From positions 1-34,025 of the forward strand of contig JAAXWS010000021.1 of the NCBI GenBank assembly GCA_013334865.1: DNA of 34,025 bases. The letters run 5' to 3'. Made by a program: the position numbers and the translations under genes. Shown in pieces: positions 16,073 through 25,897 of this stretch (position 1 is its first letter; every line of letters begins with the position of its first letter). Under the pieces are notes generated by a model. The model made no database searches and had not been told where the DNA came from. It worked only from the letters and a program-made list of their open reading frames with translations. The DNA comes from Chlorobiaceae bacterium (GTDB taxonomy: Bacteria; Bacteroidota; Chlorobiia; Chlorobiales; Chlorobiaceae).

Positions 16073-16906
16073 ATGCACCTTCGAGACCTCCATCTGAATT
16101 ACGGCCTGGTCGAGTCCATCCTGGTCGCCTTCATCCGCAACGAGATCCGGAAATTCGGTTTCAGCTCGGTCGTGCTCGGCCTTTCGGGGGGCATCGATTC
16201 CGCCGTGGTGTGCGAGCTCGCCGTGCGGGCGCTCGGACCCGAACACGTGCTCGCGCTGATGATGCCCTACAGGACAAGCAGCGGGGAGAGCCTCGCCCAC
16301 GCGAAGCTGATGGTCGACCGGCTCGGGATCGCCTCCGAGCTGACGCCGGTAAGCGCCGTGGTGGACGCCTTCTTCGAAGGAAAGGAGGATGCCAGCCGCC
16401 TGCGTCGGGGCAACGTGATGGCCCGCTCGAGGATGCTCTTCCTGTACGACGTCTCGGCCCGCGACGGCCGCCTGGTGCTCGGCACCAGCAACAAGACCGA
16501 GCTGCTGCTCGGCTACGGCACCATGTTCGGCGACATGGCCTCGGCGGTCAACCCCATCGGCGACCTCTACAAGACCCAGCTCTTCGGCCTCGCCCGGCAC
16601 CTGGGCATCCCCGCGCCGCTGATCGAGAAGCGCCCGTCGGCCGACCTCTGGGAGGGGCAGAGCGACGAGGAGGACCTGGGGTTCAGCTACGAATCGGTCG
16701 ACCGCCTGCTCTACCTGATGCTCGAGGAGCGGATGGACCGGGAGGCGATCCTGGCCGAAGGTATCGAGCCGGCCTTTTTCGACCGGGTCAGGGGCCTGGT
16801 AGTCAAAAGCCAGTATAAGCGCATGATGCCCGTCATCGCCAAGCTCTCCTCCCGCACCCCCGGCATCGACTTCCGCTACGCCCGCGACTGGCAGGAGGTA
16901 AAATAA
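16073..16906 (+). CDS. nadE: NH3-dependent NAD+ synthetase
   Basis: 277 aa. It amidates nicotinate adenine dinucleotide to NAD+, the last step of the pathway. The ATP-pyrophosphatase P-loop is LSGGIDS (residues 37-43); [34 protein letters not shown] contains the substrate and ATP-binding residues of the family; [15 protein letters not shown] is the usual loop after it. The glutaminase domain of long NadE forms is absent, so free ammonia is the predicted nitrogen donor. It is the third gene of the EnvC-like operon and converges on nadB, an earlier enzyme of the same pathway, from which it is separated by a long palindrome. Confidence 0.97.
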   Translation: MHLRDLHLNYGLVESILVAFIRNEIRKFGFSSVVLGLSGGIDSAVVCELAVRALGPEHVLALMMPYRTSSGESLAHAKLMVDRLGIASELTPVSAVVDAFFEGKEDASRLRRGNVMARSRMLFLYDVSARDGRLVLGTSNKTELLLGYGTMFGDMASAVNPIGDLYKTQLFGLARHLGIPAPLIEKRPSADLWEGQSDEEDLGFSYESVDRLLYLMLEERMDREAILAEGIEPAFFDRVRGLVVKSQYKRMMPVIAKLSSRTPGIDFRYARDWQEVK

Positions 16907-16990
16907 ACCCTGGGGTCAGGTCTTGTATTTTAGCATTTTGGAAAAATGCTAAAATACAAGACCTGACCCCAGGGTTAGACCAGGGTTAGA
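16906..16990. repeat. Perfect long palindrome between nadE and nadB (REP/REPIN-like)
   Basis: Arms 16906-16939 and 16943-16976 are perfect 34-base reverse complements around a three-base GGA loop. Each arm contains the GGGGTCAGGTCTTG motif. The left arm starts at the last base of the nadE stop. An 11-bp tandem duplication (CCAGGGTTAGA at 16969-16979 and 16980-16990) follows, and its second copy supplies the nadB stop. The motif resembles palindromes moved by REP-associated tyrosine transposases, from memory of the motif. No T tract follows, so it is not a standard terminator, although it would form a strong hairpin in both transcripts. Confidence 0.9.
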
Positions 16991-18581
16991 ATGAGCGGAG
17001 GACGGTGTCTTTCAGGTAGTACTTGTCGTCCTTTTCGGGGAAGTCGGTGGTGTAGTGCAGGCCCCTGGATTCGCGGCGCTTGAGGGCGCTCTCGATGACC
17101 AGGCTTGCCACCTTGATGATGTTCCTCAGCTCGATGATCTGCGGCGTGATCCGCGTCTTCTTGTAATACTCCTCGGTCTCATCCTTCAGGAACTCGATGC
17201 GCCGCAATGCGCGCTTCAGCCTGAGGTCGCTCCTGACGATACCCACGTAGTCGTTCATCACCTCCTGCGCCTCGCGCTTGTTGTGCGAGACGAGGATCCA
17301 CTCCTCCGGGTTCGTGGTGCCCGAGTCGTCCCAGTCGGGGAACTCCTGCCCGAACCGGATCGAGTGCAGGCGCTCCTTGATGTCGATGCTTGAACGCCAG
17401 GCGAACACGAGCGCCTCGAGCAGCGAGTTGCTGGCCAGGCGGTTGGCGCCGTGCACCCCGGTGCAGCTGGTCTCGCCGCAGGCGTAGAGGCGGTTGATCG
17501 TCGTTCGGCCGTACTCGTCGGTCCTGATGCCGCCGCAGGAGTAGTGCGCCGCGGGCACGACCGGGATCATCTCCTTCGTCATGTCGATGCCGTATTCCAG
17601 GCAGGTCTCGTAGATGTTGGGGAAGTGCTCCCTGACGCTGTCGGGGTCGAGGTGCGTCACGTCGAGGAAGACGCACTCCTCGCCGGTCAGCTTCATCTCG
17701 GCGTCGATGGCGCGGGCGACGATGTCCCTCGGCGCAAGGTTCTCCCGCCGGTCGTACCTGTGCATGAAGGCTTCGCCGTCCTTGTGCCGCAGGATGCCGC
17801 CGAAGCCGCGCACCGCCTCTGAAATCAGGAACGACTTGGCCTTTGGGTGGTAAAGGGAGGTGGGGTGGAACTGGATGAACTCCATGTTGGCGATCTCTGC
17901 CCCGGCGCGGTAGGCCATGGCCACGCCGTCGCCGGTGGCGATATCGGGGTTGGTCGTGTGCAGGTAGACGTGGCCGAGCCCGCCGGTGGCTACCAGGGTA
18001 ACCTTCGACATGATCTTCTTCGGGCGGTGGTTCAGCGTGTCGAGCACATAGGCGCCGTAGCAGTTGATCTCGTTGGTCTTGATGTCGAGGTGGTGCTCGG
18101 TGATCAGCTCCAGGGCGTAATGGTGCTCGAGCAGGGTGATGTTCGGGTGGGCGTTGACCCGTTCGAGCAGCGCGGTTTCGACTTCGCGCCCCGTCAGGTC
18201 CTTGGCGTGCACGATGCGGTTGCGCGAGTGCCCGCCCTCCTTGCCGAGGTCGAGGTGGTGGTTCGGGCCGAGGGTGAACTCGACGCCGAGCTCCATCAGC
18301 CGGCGGATGTGCGTCGGGCCTTCGTTGACCATGATCTCCACCATCTCGCGGTTGCAGAGGCCGGCCCCAGCGTCGAGCGTGTCGGCGATGTGCAGCTCCG
18401 AGCTGTCGTTGCTGTCTATGGTGGCGGCGATGCCGCCCTGGGCCCAGTTGGTGTTGGAGGTCGAGCTCTCTTTCTTGGTGATGATGGTGACCGTCGCGTG
18501 GTCGGCCATGTTGATCGCAAAGTAAAGGCCTCCGATGCCGCTGCCGATAACGAGCACATCGGTCTTGAGTTCCTGTGTCAT
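16986..18581 (-). CDS. nadB: L-aspartate oxidase
   Basis: About 531 aa from the ATG at 18581 ([18 protein letters not shown]). The frame stays open to 18671, but the extra 30 residues do not resemble the family start. It oxidises L-aspartate to iminoaspartate with FAD, the first step of de novo NAD synthesis. Visible are the dinucleotide-binding GSGIGG, the [11 protein letters not shown] flavin segment, [11 protein letters not shown], the active-site region [11 protein letters not shown] and [16 protein letters not shown]-like [16 protein letters not shown], and [21 protein letters not shown] near the C-terminal flavin site. The SdhA-like helical domain ends the protein. It stands alone on the minus strand, after a terminator. 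Confidence 0.97.
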   Translation of the reverse strand: MTQELKTDVLVIGSGIGGLYFAINMADHATVTIITKKESSTSNTNWAQGGIAATIDSNDSSELHIADTLDAGAGLCNREMVEIMVNEGPTHIRRLMELGVEFTLGPNHHLDLGKEGGHSRNRIVHAKDLTGREVETALLERVNAHPNITLLEHHYALELITEHHLDIKTNEINCYGAYVLDTLNHRPKKIMSKVTLVATGGLGHVYLHTTNPDIATGDGVAMAYRAGAEIANMEFIQFHPTSLYHPKAKSFLISEAVRGFGGILRHKDGEAFMHRYDRRENLAPRDIVARAIDAEMKLTGEECVFLDVTHLDPDSVREHFPNIYETCLEYGIDMTKEMIPVVPAAHYSCGGIRTDEYGRTTINRLYACGETSCTGVHGANRLASNSLLEALVFAWRSSIDIKERLHSIRFGQEFPDWDDSGTTNPEEWILVSHNKREAQEVMNDYVGIVRSDLRLKRALRRIEFLKDETEEYYKKTRITPQIIELRNIIKVASLVIESALKRRESRGLHYTTDFPEKDDKYYLKDTVLRSF

Positions 18582-18671
18582 GTAACGGGGTTGAGTCGTT
18601 GCTGGCTGAAGGTGCAATATACGCAAGCCGGACCTAAACCTCGCCCATCCTTCGGGCGTGCGGCAGGCCAA

Positions 18672-18709
18672 AAAAAAGGGAACCGGCCTGGCGGCGGGTT
18701 CCCTTTTTT
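18672..18709 (-). terminator. Rho-independent terminator after the arginine decarboxylase gene
   Basis: A 13-bp perfect stem, AAAAAAGGGAACC (18672-18684) with GGTTCCCTTTTTT (18697-18709), and a 12-base loop. The A and T runs at each end let it work in both directions. It lies 22 bases past the minus-strand decarboxylase stop and separates that transcript from nadB. Confidence 0.92.
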
Positions 18710-18731
18710 CGTCGATGCCGGTATTCCCGGG

Positions 18732-19277
18732 TCAGGGGAGCAGGACGGCGCAGGAGATCACGGTCGTCCACATGCCGGTCTCGCCTTCGGCGGACTGGGT
18801 GATGTTGTACGAGTTGATGATCTTGCCGCTCATCTTGTAGATGCCCTCGCGCTCGTCCCAGTCCTTGTTGGGGTCGAACTCGATGCCCAGCGTGGTGGCG
18901 AGCATGGTCGCCGCGAGGTCCTCGGCGTACTCGCCGGACTGCTCGGCGGTTTCGCCGTAGGGATGGTGCTCGGAGAGGTAGCCGTACTGCGTGTCGTCGG
19001 CCGGTATCGCCACGCCGACGGAGGCGGAGACGAGGCGGTTGTTCTCGTTGGTCGAGTTACGGGCGAGGACCGCGAAGGTGATCTGTCCGGGAGTGAGGTG
19101 CTTCAGGCCCTCTTCGACGCTGAGGCGCTGGCACTTGGGAGGAAAAATACTGGATACCGTCACCAGGTTGCACTTCTCGATCTTGGCGTCGCGCAGGGCG
19201 AGCTCGAAGGATGAGAGGTACTCTTTGTGCCTTCCGACACCCTTGGTGAAGAATACTTTTGTCGGGACGAATGACAA
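18732..19277 (-). CDS. pdaD: Pyruvoyl-dependent arginine decarboxylase
   Basis: 181 aa from a TTG at 19277, chosen because a GGAG site precedes it and [24 protein letters not shown] is the family start; the frame continues to 19328 without family similarity. The enzyme makes agmatine from arginine for polyamine synthesis. The self-cleavage site is Ser42-Ser43 in [10 protein letters not shown], with Ser43 becoming the pyruvoyl group. Other family features are [24 protein letters not shown] and the C-terminal [20 protein letters not shown]-like segment (here SAEGETGMW). This class is typical of archaea, green sulfur bacteria, chlamydiae and some Bacteroidota. It lies 73 bases after tyrS and is closed by a terminator. 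Confidence 0.95.
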   Translation of the reverse strand: MSFVPTKVFFTKGVGRHKEYLSSFELALRDAKIEKCNLVTVSSIFPPKCQRLSVEEGLKHLTPGQITFAVLARNSTNENNRLVSASVGVAIPADDTQYGYLSEHHPYGETAEQSGEYAEDLAATMLATTLGIEFDPNKDWDEREGIYKMSGKIINSYNITQSAEGETGMWTTVISCAVLLP

Positions 19278-19350
19278 TGTGGTATCTCCGGATAGAGGTT
19301 GTAAAAATGAGTCGCCGGTTTTGTGCAATTATAGGAAAAACCGGAGTGAT

Positions 19351-20577
19351 TCAAAACGCTTTTTTTCTTGCCGCCACTTTGAAGAACTTACGCTTCCCGG
19401 CCTTGATGACCACCGGTGAATCGCCGAACTCGAAGAGCGCCGCAATGTCGGTCAGCTTTTCATCCCCGGCCTGCACCGCGCCCTGCTGGATCATGCGCCT
19501 GGCCTCGGTTTTGGAGGGGGCGGCGCCGAGCTCCATGAGCAGGTCGACGACCGGCATCGAGGTCGCGTCGAACTCGATGGTTGGCAGATCCTCCGGAGCC
19601 TGTTTCTGCACGATCACCCGGTCGAAATGCTCCTGCGCCTTCGCGGCGGCGTCTGCGGTGTAGTACTGGGCAACCACCTCGCGGGCGAGGGTGCGCTTCG
19701 TCTCCCTCGGGTCGGCAGCTATCCGTGCCACGATGCCCTCGGCCCCGTCGGCGTGCTGCGGCAGGAGCAGGCGCCAGTAGGTCTCGATGAGCGTGTCGGG
19801 GATGGAGAGCATCCGGCCGTACATCTCTTCCGGCGGGTCGTTGAAGCAGATGGCGTTGCCGAGCGACTTTGACATCTTGTCGCCCCCGCCGGTGCCGACC
19901 AGGAGCGGCATGGTGATGCAGGCCTGGGGTTCGATGCCGTATTCGCGCTGCAGGTCGCGCCCGACCAGCAGGTTGAACTTCTGGTCGGTGCCGCCGAGCT
20001 CGACGTCGTTCTTCAGGTGCACCGAGTCCATACCCTGCGCGAGCGGGTAGAGGAACTCGTGGATCGAGATCGGCTCGTTGGAGCGGTAGCGCTTCTCGAA
20101 GTCGTCGCGCTCCAGCATGCGCGCCACGGTGTAGTGGCTCGAGAGCCTGATCACGTCGGCGAAGCTCATCCTGCCGAGCCAGTCGGCATTGTAGCAGATG
20201 GTGGTCCTCTCGGCGTCAAGGATCTTCGAAGCCTGCTCGAAGTAGCTCCGGCCGTTCTCCTTCGCCTCTTCGGCCGTAAGCTGGGGCCGGGTCTTGCTCT
20301 TGCCGGAAGGGTCGCCGATCATGGCCGTGAAGTCGCCGATGATGAGGATCGCCTCATGGCCGAGGTCCTGGAACTCCCGCAGCTTGCGGAGCACCACCGA
20401 GTGGCCGAGGTGCAGGTCGGGGCGTGACGGGTCGGCGCCAAGCTTGATCCGCATAGGCTTGCCGGTCTTGATGCTGCGGGCGACCTTCTTCTCGAGCTCG
20501 TCGACGCTGAGCACCTCGACGGCGTTGTTGACCATGATATCGAGCTGTTCCTTGACGCTGGGGAAATTCATAGACAT
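19351..20577 (-). CDS. tyrS: Tyrosyl-tRNA synthetase
   Basis: 408 aa, class I aminoacyl-tRNA synthetase charging tRNA-Tyr. The HIGH signature is HLGH (residues 56-59) and the second signature KMSKS is at 234-238. The [13 protein letters not shown] stretch belongs to the substrate pocket. A C-terminal S4 RNA-binding domain is visible ([31 protein letters not shown]). It starts 18 bases after the smpB stop and is probably in the same transcript. Confidence 0.98.
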   Translation of the reverse strand: MSMNFPSVKEQLDIMVNNAVEVLSVDELEKKVARSIKTGKPMRIKLGADPSRPDLHLGHSVVLRKLREFQDLGHEAILIIGDFTAMIGDPSGKSKTRPQLTAEEAKENGRSYFEQASKILDAERTTICYNADWLGRMSFADVIRLSSHYTVARMLERDDFEKRYRSNEPISIHEFLYPLAQGMDSVHLKNDVELGGTDQKFNLLVGRDLQREYGIEPQACITMPLLVGTGGGDKMSKSLGNAICFNDPPEEMYGRMLSIPDTLIETYWRLLLPQHADGAEGIVARIAADPRETKRTLAREVVAQYYTADAAAKAQEHFDRVIVQKQAPEDLPTIEFDATSMPVVDLLMELGAAPSKTEARRMIQQGAVQAGDEKLTDIAALFEFGDSPVVIKAGKRKFFKVAARKKAF

Positions 20578-20595
20578 TGCGGTTGTCTTTCTTGG

Positions 20596-21069
20596 TTAAT
20601 ACTGTTTCCTGATCTGCTGGAGCAGGCGGTCGGCGTCGCGCGACTTGATGCTCTCGCGCTTGTCGTGGAGCTTCTTGCCGCGGGCCAGGCCGAGCTCCAC
20701 CTTGAGCATTCCCTTGCTGTTGAAGAACGCCTTCAGCGGGATGAGGGTCAGCCCCTTCTCGCCGAGTTCCGACTGCAGGCGCCGGATCTCGTTCTTGTGC
20801 AGCAGCAGCTTGCGGCTGCGTTTCGGTTCGAGCTTGTCGAGCGTGTTGAGCTCGTAGGGGGTGATCTGCATGTTCTCGATCCACACCTCGCCATGGTGGA
20901 TCATGGCATAGCTCTCGCTCAGGCTCGCCCTGCCGAGCCGCACGGACTTGACCTCGCTGCCGAGCAGCTCGATGCCCGCCACGAGCGTGTCGAGGATCTC
21001 GAACTCGAAGCGCGCCTTGCGGTTCTGGATGACCGTGACGTAACTCGGTTTTTCCTGTTTCTTTGCCAC
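20596..21069 (-). CDS. smpB: SsrA-binding protein SmpB
   Basis: 157 aa, the tmRNA partner in ribosome rescue. Recognised from [40 protein letters not shown], the central [11 protein letters not shown], and [33 protein letters not shown] before the basic C-terminal tail that folds in the mRNA channel. It starts with GTG at 21069, preceded by an AGAGGG ribosome site, 10 bases after the FAD oxidase stop. The ssrA gene is not in the window. Confidence 0.98.
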   Translation of the reverse strand: MAKKQEKPSYVTVIQNRKARFEFEILDTLVAGIELLGSEVKSVRLGRASLSESYAMIHHGEVWIENMQITPYELNTLDKLEPKRSRKLLLHKNEIRRLQSELGEKGLTLIPLKAFFNSKGMLKVELGLARGKKLHDKRESIKSRDADRLLQQIRKQY

Positions 21070-21079
21070 AGCCCTCTGT

Positions 21080-22564
21080 TCAGGTTTCGGATTCGTAGAA
21101 GCTCTTCGGGATCAGGTTCCCGATGTTCAGGACAAGATAAGGGTCGAGCGCCTTTTTTACCCGCACCATTTCCATGATGCCCCGTTCGCCGTACATCTGC
21201 ACCAGGTACTCCGACTTCAGCTTGCCGATGCCGTGCTCTGCCGAGAGCGTGCCGCCCATCGCGAGCACCCGGGTGACGAGCTTGCGGTAGAGCGCCTTCG
21301 CCCGGTCGAACTCCGCGCGGTCGCGGGGCAGGATGTTCAGGTGCAGGTGTGCGTTGCCGATGTGGCCGAAGATGATGAAGGTGAAGCTCTCGGCCTCGCA
21401 GGCGTCGCGGTAGAGCTCGTAGAGCTGCCGCGCCTGTGCGTCCGGCACCGCCATGTCGGTGCTCACCTTGCTCTCCGACTGGCGGCTCAGCCATTCGTTC
21501 ACCAGCACCGGAAGCCGGTGGCGGAACTCCCTCAGCCGGGCCATCCCCTCGGCGTCGAGCGCCGCCCAGCTGAGGTCGGAAGGGGAGCCGGAGGACTCCA
21601 TGAGCGACATCCATGCCTCGAGGCAAGCCTCCTCGTCGTCCGGCGTGGTCTCCTCCTCGATGTAGACCGCGCCCGCGGTGCCCTGCGGAATGGCCGGGTA
21701 GCTCTGCCGGAGGAACTCGAGCGAATGCCGGTCGAAGAGCTCGAGCGCCCTCGGGGCGACTCCCGACCCGCCTGAGCGCGCACGGTCGATGAAGCCGAAC
21801 AGCCCATCTTCGTCCATGAACCAGCAGAGGCAGGCGAACACCTTTGCGGGAGCCAGGCGCAACAGCAGCTCGGCTTCGAGGATGACGCCGAGGGTCCCCT
21901 CCGAGCCGATGAAGAGGTCGACGAGGTCCATCCCCGGTGCCGAAAAGTAGCCGGCGTTGTGCTTCGAGGTCGACGGCATGCCGTAGTCCGGCCTCAGGAA
22001 CGACAGATGCCCGGCCAGAGGCAGGTCGAGCGAGAAGCGCCCATCGGCGTCGGCCAGGTACTGCCCGCGTGCGATCTCGAGGATGTCCCCCTGCGGCAGG
22101 GCGACCCTGAGCGCACGGACATGGCGCCTCGTCGCCCCGTAGAGGTAGGAGCGTGAGCCGGAGGAGTTGTTGGCCACGGTGCTGCCGATGAAGCAGCTCT
22201 TCTCTGTCGGGTCCGGCGGGTAGAACCAGCCGGCTGCCGCCGCCCGTGCCTGGAGCTCCTGCAGCTCCGCCCCGGCCTGGGCGCGGATCGTGGCGGTGTG
22301 GTCGTCGAGTGGCGTCACCCCGCCCACACGGTTCAGCCGGTGCATGGCGATGACGTGGTCGCCGAACGGGATGCGCCCGCCGGTTGTGCCGGTGCCGTTG
22401 CCCGCCACCGTGAACCTGCGGCCTTCGGCGGCCGCGGTCCGGAGCAGGGCGGCGACCTCCTCCTCGCTTTCGGGGAAGAACACGCCGGGCGTCCATCCGT
22501 GCTTCAGGTTGCTCGTGTCTTCGAGGAAGCCCTGCACCGCGGCCGGGTCCTGCCTGCTAATCAC
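21080..22564 (-). CDS. GlcD-like FAD-linked oxidase (D-lactate/glycolate dehydrogenase family)
   Basis: 494 aa. Residues about 25-205 are a PCMH-type FAD domain ([67 protein letters not shown]). Residues about 210-490 are the FAD-oxidase C-terminal domain with [15 protein letters not shown] and the [10 protein letters not shown] end. The family oxidises 2-hydroxy acids such as D-lactate, glycolate or D-2-hydroxyglutarate; the substrate cannot be told by eye. There is no Fe-S domain in the protein and no GlcE/GlcF-like gene nearby. It starts with GTG and overlaps the mrdA stop by eight bases, so it belongs to the mre transcript. Confidence 0.92.
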   Translation of the reverse strand: MISRQDPAAVQGFLEDTSNLKHGWTPGVFFPESEEEVAALLRTAAAEGRRFTVAGNGTGTTGGRIPFGDHVIAMHRLNRVGGVTPLDDHTATIRAQAGAELQELQARAAAAGWFYPPDPTEKSCFIGSTVANNSSGSRSYLYGATRRHVRALRVALPQGDILEIARGQYLADADGRFSLDLPLAGHLSFLRPDYGMPSTSKHNAGYFSAPGMDLVDLFIGSEGTLGVILEAELLLRLAPAKVFACLCWFMDEDGLFGFIDRARSGGSGVAPRALELFDRHSLEFLRQSYPAIPQGTAGAVYIEEETTPDDEEACLEAWMSLMESSGSPSDLSWAALDAEGMARLREFRHRLPVLVNEWLSRQSESKVSTDMAVPDAQARQLYELYRDACEAESFTFIIFGHIGNAHLHLNILPRDRAEFDRAKALYRKLVTRVLAMGGTLSAEHGIGKLKSEYLVQMYGERGIMEMVRVKKALDPYLVLNIGNLIPKSFYESET

Positions 22565-24446
22565 CGGGATCCTCCACGACGTTGCCGCCCGCCTGCGAAC
22601 TGTCGGCGGCTGACCGCTTCGCCTGCTTCGAATTCAGCGAATCGCTGAGCGCCTTGATCGACTCGACGGCGCTGGTGTCGGAATAGCCGGCCGGGGCGTG
22701 GCCCCTGACGTTCACGTAGTAGTTGATCAGCTCCCTGGCGATCGGCGCCGAGACGCTGCCGCCGAAGCCGGCGTTCTCGACCAGCACCGTGATGGCGATC
22801 TTCGGCTGCTCGACCGGGGCGAAGCAGACGAACCAGGCGTGGTCTTGCCCGTGCGGATTCTGCGCGGTGCCCGTCTTTCCGGCCACCGTCACGCCCGGCA
22901 CCTTGGCCAGGGTGCCCGTGCCCTGGAGCACCACGCCCTGCATGCCCTGCTTGACCACGTCGAAGGTACGCTGCGAGATCGGGAGCTTGCGCTTCTCGTA
23001 GCTCAGCGGCACGTAGGCCCTCGAGCGTGCGTCGCGGTACCCTGCGACCAGGTGCGGCTGGTGCCAGGTGCCGTTGTTGGCGATGGTTGCCGCGAAGTTG
23101 GCGAGCTGTAACGGTGTGGTGGCGAGCTCGCCCTGGCCGATGCCGAGGCTGACGAGGTAGCCTTTGGTCCAGCGCCCTTCGCCGAAGCGTTTGTCGTAGT
23201 ACTCGGTCGACGGGAGCAGGCCGCGTTTTTCTCCGGGCAGGTCGATGCCCTCCCTGTCGCCGAAGCCGAACATCTCGCCGTAATCGTGCCACTTGTCGAG
23301 GCCGACCTGGAGGATCAGCTTGTAGAAGTAGACGTTGCACGATTGCGTGATGGCCCTGGTCATGCTGATGCTGCCGTGGGCGCCCCCGTGGCATTTGAAT
23401 TTCCTGCCGCCGAACTCGAAGTACCCCGGGCAGTTCACGCTCTGTTCGGGGGTGATGGAGCCCTCCTCGAGCGCGGCGATCGAGAGCAGGAGCTTGTAGG
23501 TCGAGCCGGGCGGGTAGGCGGCCTGGATCGCGCGGTTGAAGAGCGGCTTGCGGGGGGAGAGGGCGATGTCGGCCCACTCCTTCTTCCGGGTCGTGCCGTT
23601 CAGGATGTCCAGATCGAAATCGGGCACGCTGCACATCGCCAGGATGCCTCCGGTCTCGGGGTCGACGGCCACGACGGCCCCCGATTTCCCGGTCTTGCGC
23701 AGGAGCTTTTCGGCGAGCGACTGGAGCCCGGCGTCGATGGTCAGGTAGAGGTCGTCTCCCTTGACGTAGGAGCGGTCGTGCCGGCCGCCTTCATAGCCGC
23801 CCATCAGCTCGCCGAGCGGGTTGACCAGCTCGAACCGTGCGCCCTTCTCGCCCCGCAGCCGCTCTTCGTAGAATCGTTCCAGGCCGCTGGAGCCGATCTT
23901 GTCGTCGGGGCTGTAGCCGCGTTCGGCCAGGGTGTCGAGCTGGCCGGTGGTGACGCCCCTCAGGTAGCCGAGCATGTGGGTGCCGAAGAAGAGGTCGCTG
24001 TACTTCCGCTTGTTCTCCACCTCGATGGTCACGCCGGGCAGCTGCCACAGGTTCTCCTGGATGCGCGCAACGGAGATCTCGTCCAGGTCGTGGTAGACCG
24101 TCGAGGCCGCGAAGGGGCTGTAGTTGCGGGCCTCCTCGACCTGCGCCTTGAGCTCCTGCGCCGGCACGTCCAGCAGCCAGGCAAGCACCCCGATGGTCGA
24201 GTCGCGGATCTCCGACGGGATGATCTTGACGGTGTAGAGCGGCCGGTTTTCGAGGATCAGCTCGCCGTTCCGGTCGATGAAGTTGCCGCGGGGGGCCTGG
24301 ACCCAGATGCGCCTGATGCTGCCCGACCTGGAGCCGACCTCCTCCTGCTCGACGAGCTGCAGCCAGGCGAGCCGTCCGTAGATGAAGATGAAGACGGCGA
24401 CGATGAGCACCGAAGCACTCTTCACGCCGCGCTGAAGCTTGTCCAT
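22557..24446 (-). CDS. mrdA: Penicillin-binding protein 2
   Basis: 629 aa. One N-terminal membrane anchor (residues about 9-28), a PBP dimerisation domain (APRGNFIDRNGELILENRP onward), then the transpeptidase domain with Ser315/Lys318 in PGSTYK, SCN at 369-371 and KTGT at 524-527. This is the elongation-specific class B transpeptidase that cross-links lateral wall peptidoglycan with RodA. It lies four bases after mreD, in the usual mreC-mreD-mrdA order. rodA, often next in this cluster, is replaced here by an FAD oxidase gene. Confidence 0.97.
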   Translation of the reverse strand: MDKLQRGVKSASVLIVAVFIFIYGRLAWLQLVEQEEVGSRSGSIRRIWVQAPRGNFIDRNGELILENRPLYTVKIIPSEIRDSTIGVLAWLLDVPAQELKAQVEEARNYSPFAASTVYHDLDEISVARIQENLWQLPGVTIEVENKRKYSDLFFGTHMLGYLRGVTTGQLDTLAERGYSPDDKIGSSGLERFYEERLRGEKGARFELVNPLGELMGGYEGGRHDRSYVKGDDLYLTIDAGLQSLAEKLLRKTGKSGAVVAVDPETGGILAMCSVPDFDLDILNGTTRKKEWADIALSPRKPLFNRAIQAAYPPGSTYKLLLSIAALEEGSITPEQSVNCPGYFEFGGRKFKCHGGAHGSISMTRAITQSCNVYFYKLILQVGLDKWHDYGEMFGFGDREGIDLPGEKRGLLPSTEYYDKRFGEGRWTKGYLVSLGIGQGELATTPLQLANFAATIANNGTWHQPHLVAGYRDARSRAYVPLSYEKRKLPISQRTFDVVKQGMQGVVLQGTGTLAKVPGVTVAGKTGTAQNPHGQDHAWFVCFAPVEQPKIAITVLVENAGFGGSVSAPIARELINYYVNVRGHAPAGYSDTSAVESIKALSDSLNSKQAKRSAADSSQAGGNVVEDPGD

Positions 24447-24450
24447 GTCG

Positions 24451-24942
24451 TCAGTCCCTCAGGGTTCTTTTCAGCGCGAGCTGGTAGATGAGCACGGCAA
24501 GGAACATGCTCGACAGGGTGCCGAGGATGACCATGGAGGGGATCCTGACCCATGCCGGCAGGGCCAGGGGGTTGCTCAGGAGCGCCTGAAACAGGTTCCC
24601 CGCCGCAATCGAGGTCGCCGCGCCGGAGTAGAACATCCTCCGTTTCTTGACCATGGTGGGGTGGCTGTCCGGCGAGACGTGGAAGAATCCTGCCGTGAAC
24701 CCCTCGACGGTGCCGATGAGGGCGGCAAGGCCGGGGTTGCCGGAGAGGAATCCCGCGATCAGGCCCGCCGAGAAGCCGAAGACGATGCCGGTCCGCTGAC
24801 CGATGATCACCGAAACGTAGGCGATGAACACGGCGAGGATGTCCGGCGAGGCGCCGAGGATCACCACCCGCGAGAAGATGAAGTGCTGGATGACGGCCAG
24901 CACGGCCATGGAACCTATGTAGAGCGAATATTTCTTTGCCAC
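24451..24942 (-). CDS. mreD: Rod shape-determining protein MreD
   Basis: 163 aa with five or six hydrophobic segments and the MreD-type pattern near the N-terminus (FSRVVILGASPDILAVFIAYVSVIIGQRTGIVFGFSAGLIAGFLSGNPGL). It is an inner-membrane component of the elongasome. It lies 37 bases after mreC and four bases before mrdA, a context that makes the call secure despite the low conservation of MreD. Confidence 0.93.
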   Translation of the reverse strand: MAKKYSLYIGSMAVLAVIQHFIFSRVVILGASPDILAVFIAYVSVIIGQRTGIVFGFSAGLIAGFLSGNPGLAALIGTVEGFTAGFFHVSPDSHPTMVKKRRMFYSGAATSIAAGNLFQALLSNPLALPAWVRIPSMVILGTLSSMFLAVLIYQLALKRTLRD

Positions 24943-24979
24943 TGCCTCTTGCTGCTGTCGTTTTATGCCCTGAGCGGGG

Positions 24980-25897
24980 TCATTTCCGCTTCGGCTCCGT
25001 TTTCGTTTCTTCAGCCTTCATGATCTCGAGCTTCTCCCTGGAGGGCCTCGCCGACGAGACGAGCACGTAGGAGAGGGAGGGGAAGTCGACGGAAAGCCTG
25101 ACGTCGACCTCTGAAAAAAGCTTGCTTCCGGAGATGCGCACGACCCGGCCCACCGGTATGCCGCGGATGGCGAAGGTGCTGTGGTCGGAGGTCGTCAGGC
25201 GTTCGCCCACCTTCAGGCGGCTGCTGGTCGGCACGTTTTCAAGATGGGCCACATACTCGTTGCCCCCTTTCCAGGAGAGCACGCCGAGGGTGCTGGAGCT
25301 GTCAGATACCACGCTGGCCTTGAAATCCTTGTTGATCACGGGCATCACCCGCGCGTAGTTCTGCGACACCGCCGTCACGCGGCCGACCAGGCCGTCAGGG
25401 GTGAGCACGGCCATGTCCTTTTCGATGCCGTCCCTGCTGCCGGCATTGATGAGCAGCATGTTGTCCATCGGGCTGAACCGGCGGTCGACGATTCGGGCGA
25501 CGAAGAACCGGCCGACCCTGGTCGAGTCCCGCCTGATGATTTCGTTCAGGTTCCTCGTGTCGCGCAGGGCCGTCTCCTCCCGGATCACCTTTGAGAAAAG
25601 GCGCGCGTTCTGCAGCAGCAGGCGCTCGTTCTCATCCCTCAGGTTGAAGATGTCGCCGAAACTCGTGAGCTCCTCGGATACCGATGCGTTGACGGCCATG
25701 CCCTGGCTGCGGATCGCGTCGAGCGTCTCCCTGCGCTGGAGCTGCATGATCAGGATGGATAAGCCGGAAAACAGCAGGAAGTAGAGATATGCGGAATGCC
25801 GGGCGATAAAACGGAAGATACTGAGCACGTCCCTGTTCGTCTGGTTATTAACTTCGGGTTTTGATGATAGCGTCTCGCGCCTGGCAGTGCAGGTCAT
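24980..25897 (-). CDS. mreC: Rod shape-determining protein MreC
   Basis: 305 aa. One membrane anchor (about residues 35-51, YLYFLLFSGLSILIMQL), a coiled coil (LRDENERLLLQNARLFSKVIREETAL) and the MreC beta-barrel domain (VARIVDRRFSPMDNMLLINAGSRDGIEKDMAVLTPDGLVGRVTAVSQNYARVMPVIN; LTTSDHSTFAIRGIPVGRVVRI). It is periplasmic and organises PBP2 and RodA. It is the first gene of the mre unit; mreB, which often precedes it, is absent from the window. The ATG at 25897 lacks a clear ribosome site, so the true start could be a little further in. Confidence 0.96.
   Translation of the reverse strand: MTCTARRETLSSKPEVNNQTNRDVLSIFRFIARHSAYLYFLLFSGLSILIMQLQRRETLDAIRSQGMAVNASVSEELTSFGDIFNLRDENERLLLQNARLFSKVIREETALRDTRNLNEIIRRDSTRVGRFFVARIVDRRFSPMDNMLLINAGSRDGIEKDMAVLTPDGLVGRVTAVSQNYARVMPVINKDFKASVVSDSSSTLGVLSWKGGNEYVAHLENVPTSSRLKVGERLTTSDHSTFAIRGIPVGRVVRISGSKLFSEVDVRLSVDFPSLSYVLVSSARPSREKLEIMKAEETKTEPKRK

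Noticed and set aside
16906-16976. The nadE-nadB palindrome as an ordinary bidirectional terminator
   Set aside because: The stem is far longer than usual, has no T tract at its ends and carries a REP-like motif, though it may still slow transcription.
17847-19214. A 455-codon plus-strand frame opposite nadB and the arginine decarboxylase gene
   Set aside because: It spans two recognised genes and a terminator and has Val/Gly/Asp-rich shadow composition.
20919-22496. A 525-codon minus-strand frame overlapping the FAD oxidase and smpB
   Set aside because: Arg/Gly/Pro-rich frame shift shadow of the FAD oxidase gene, which has clear family motifs.
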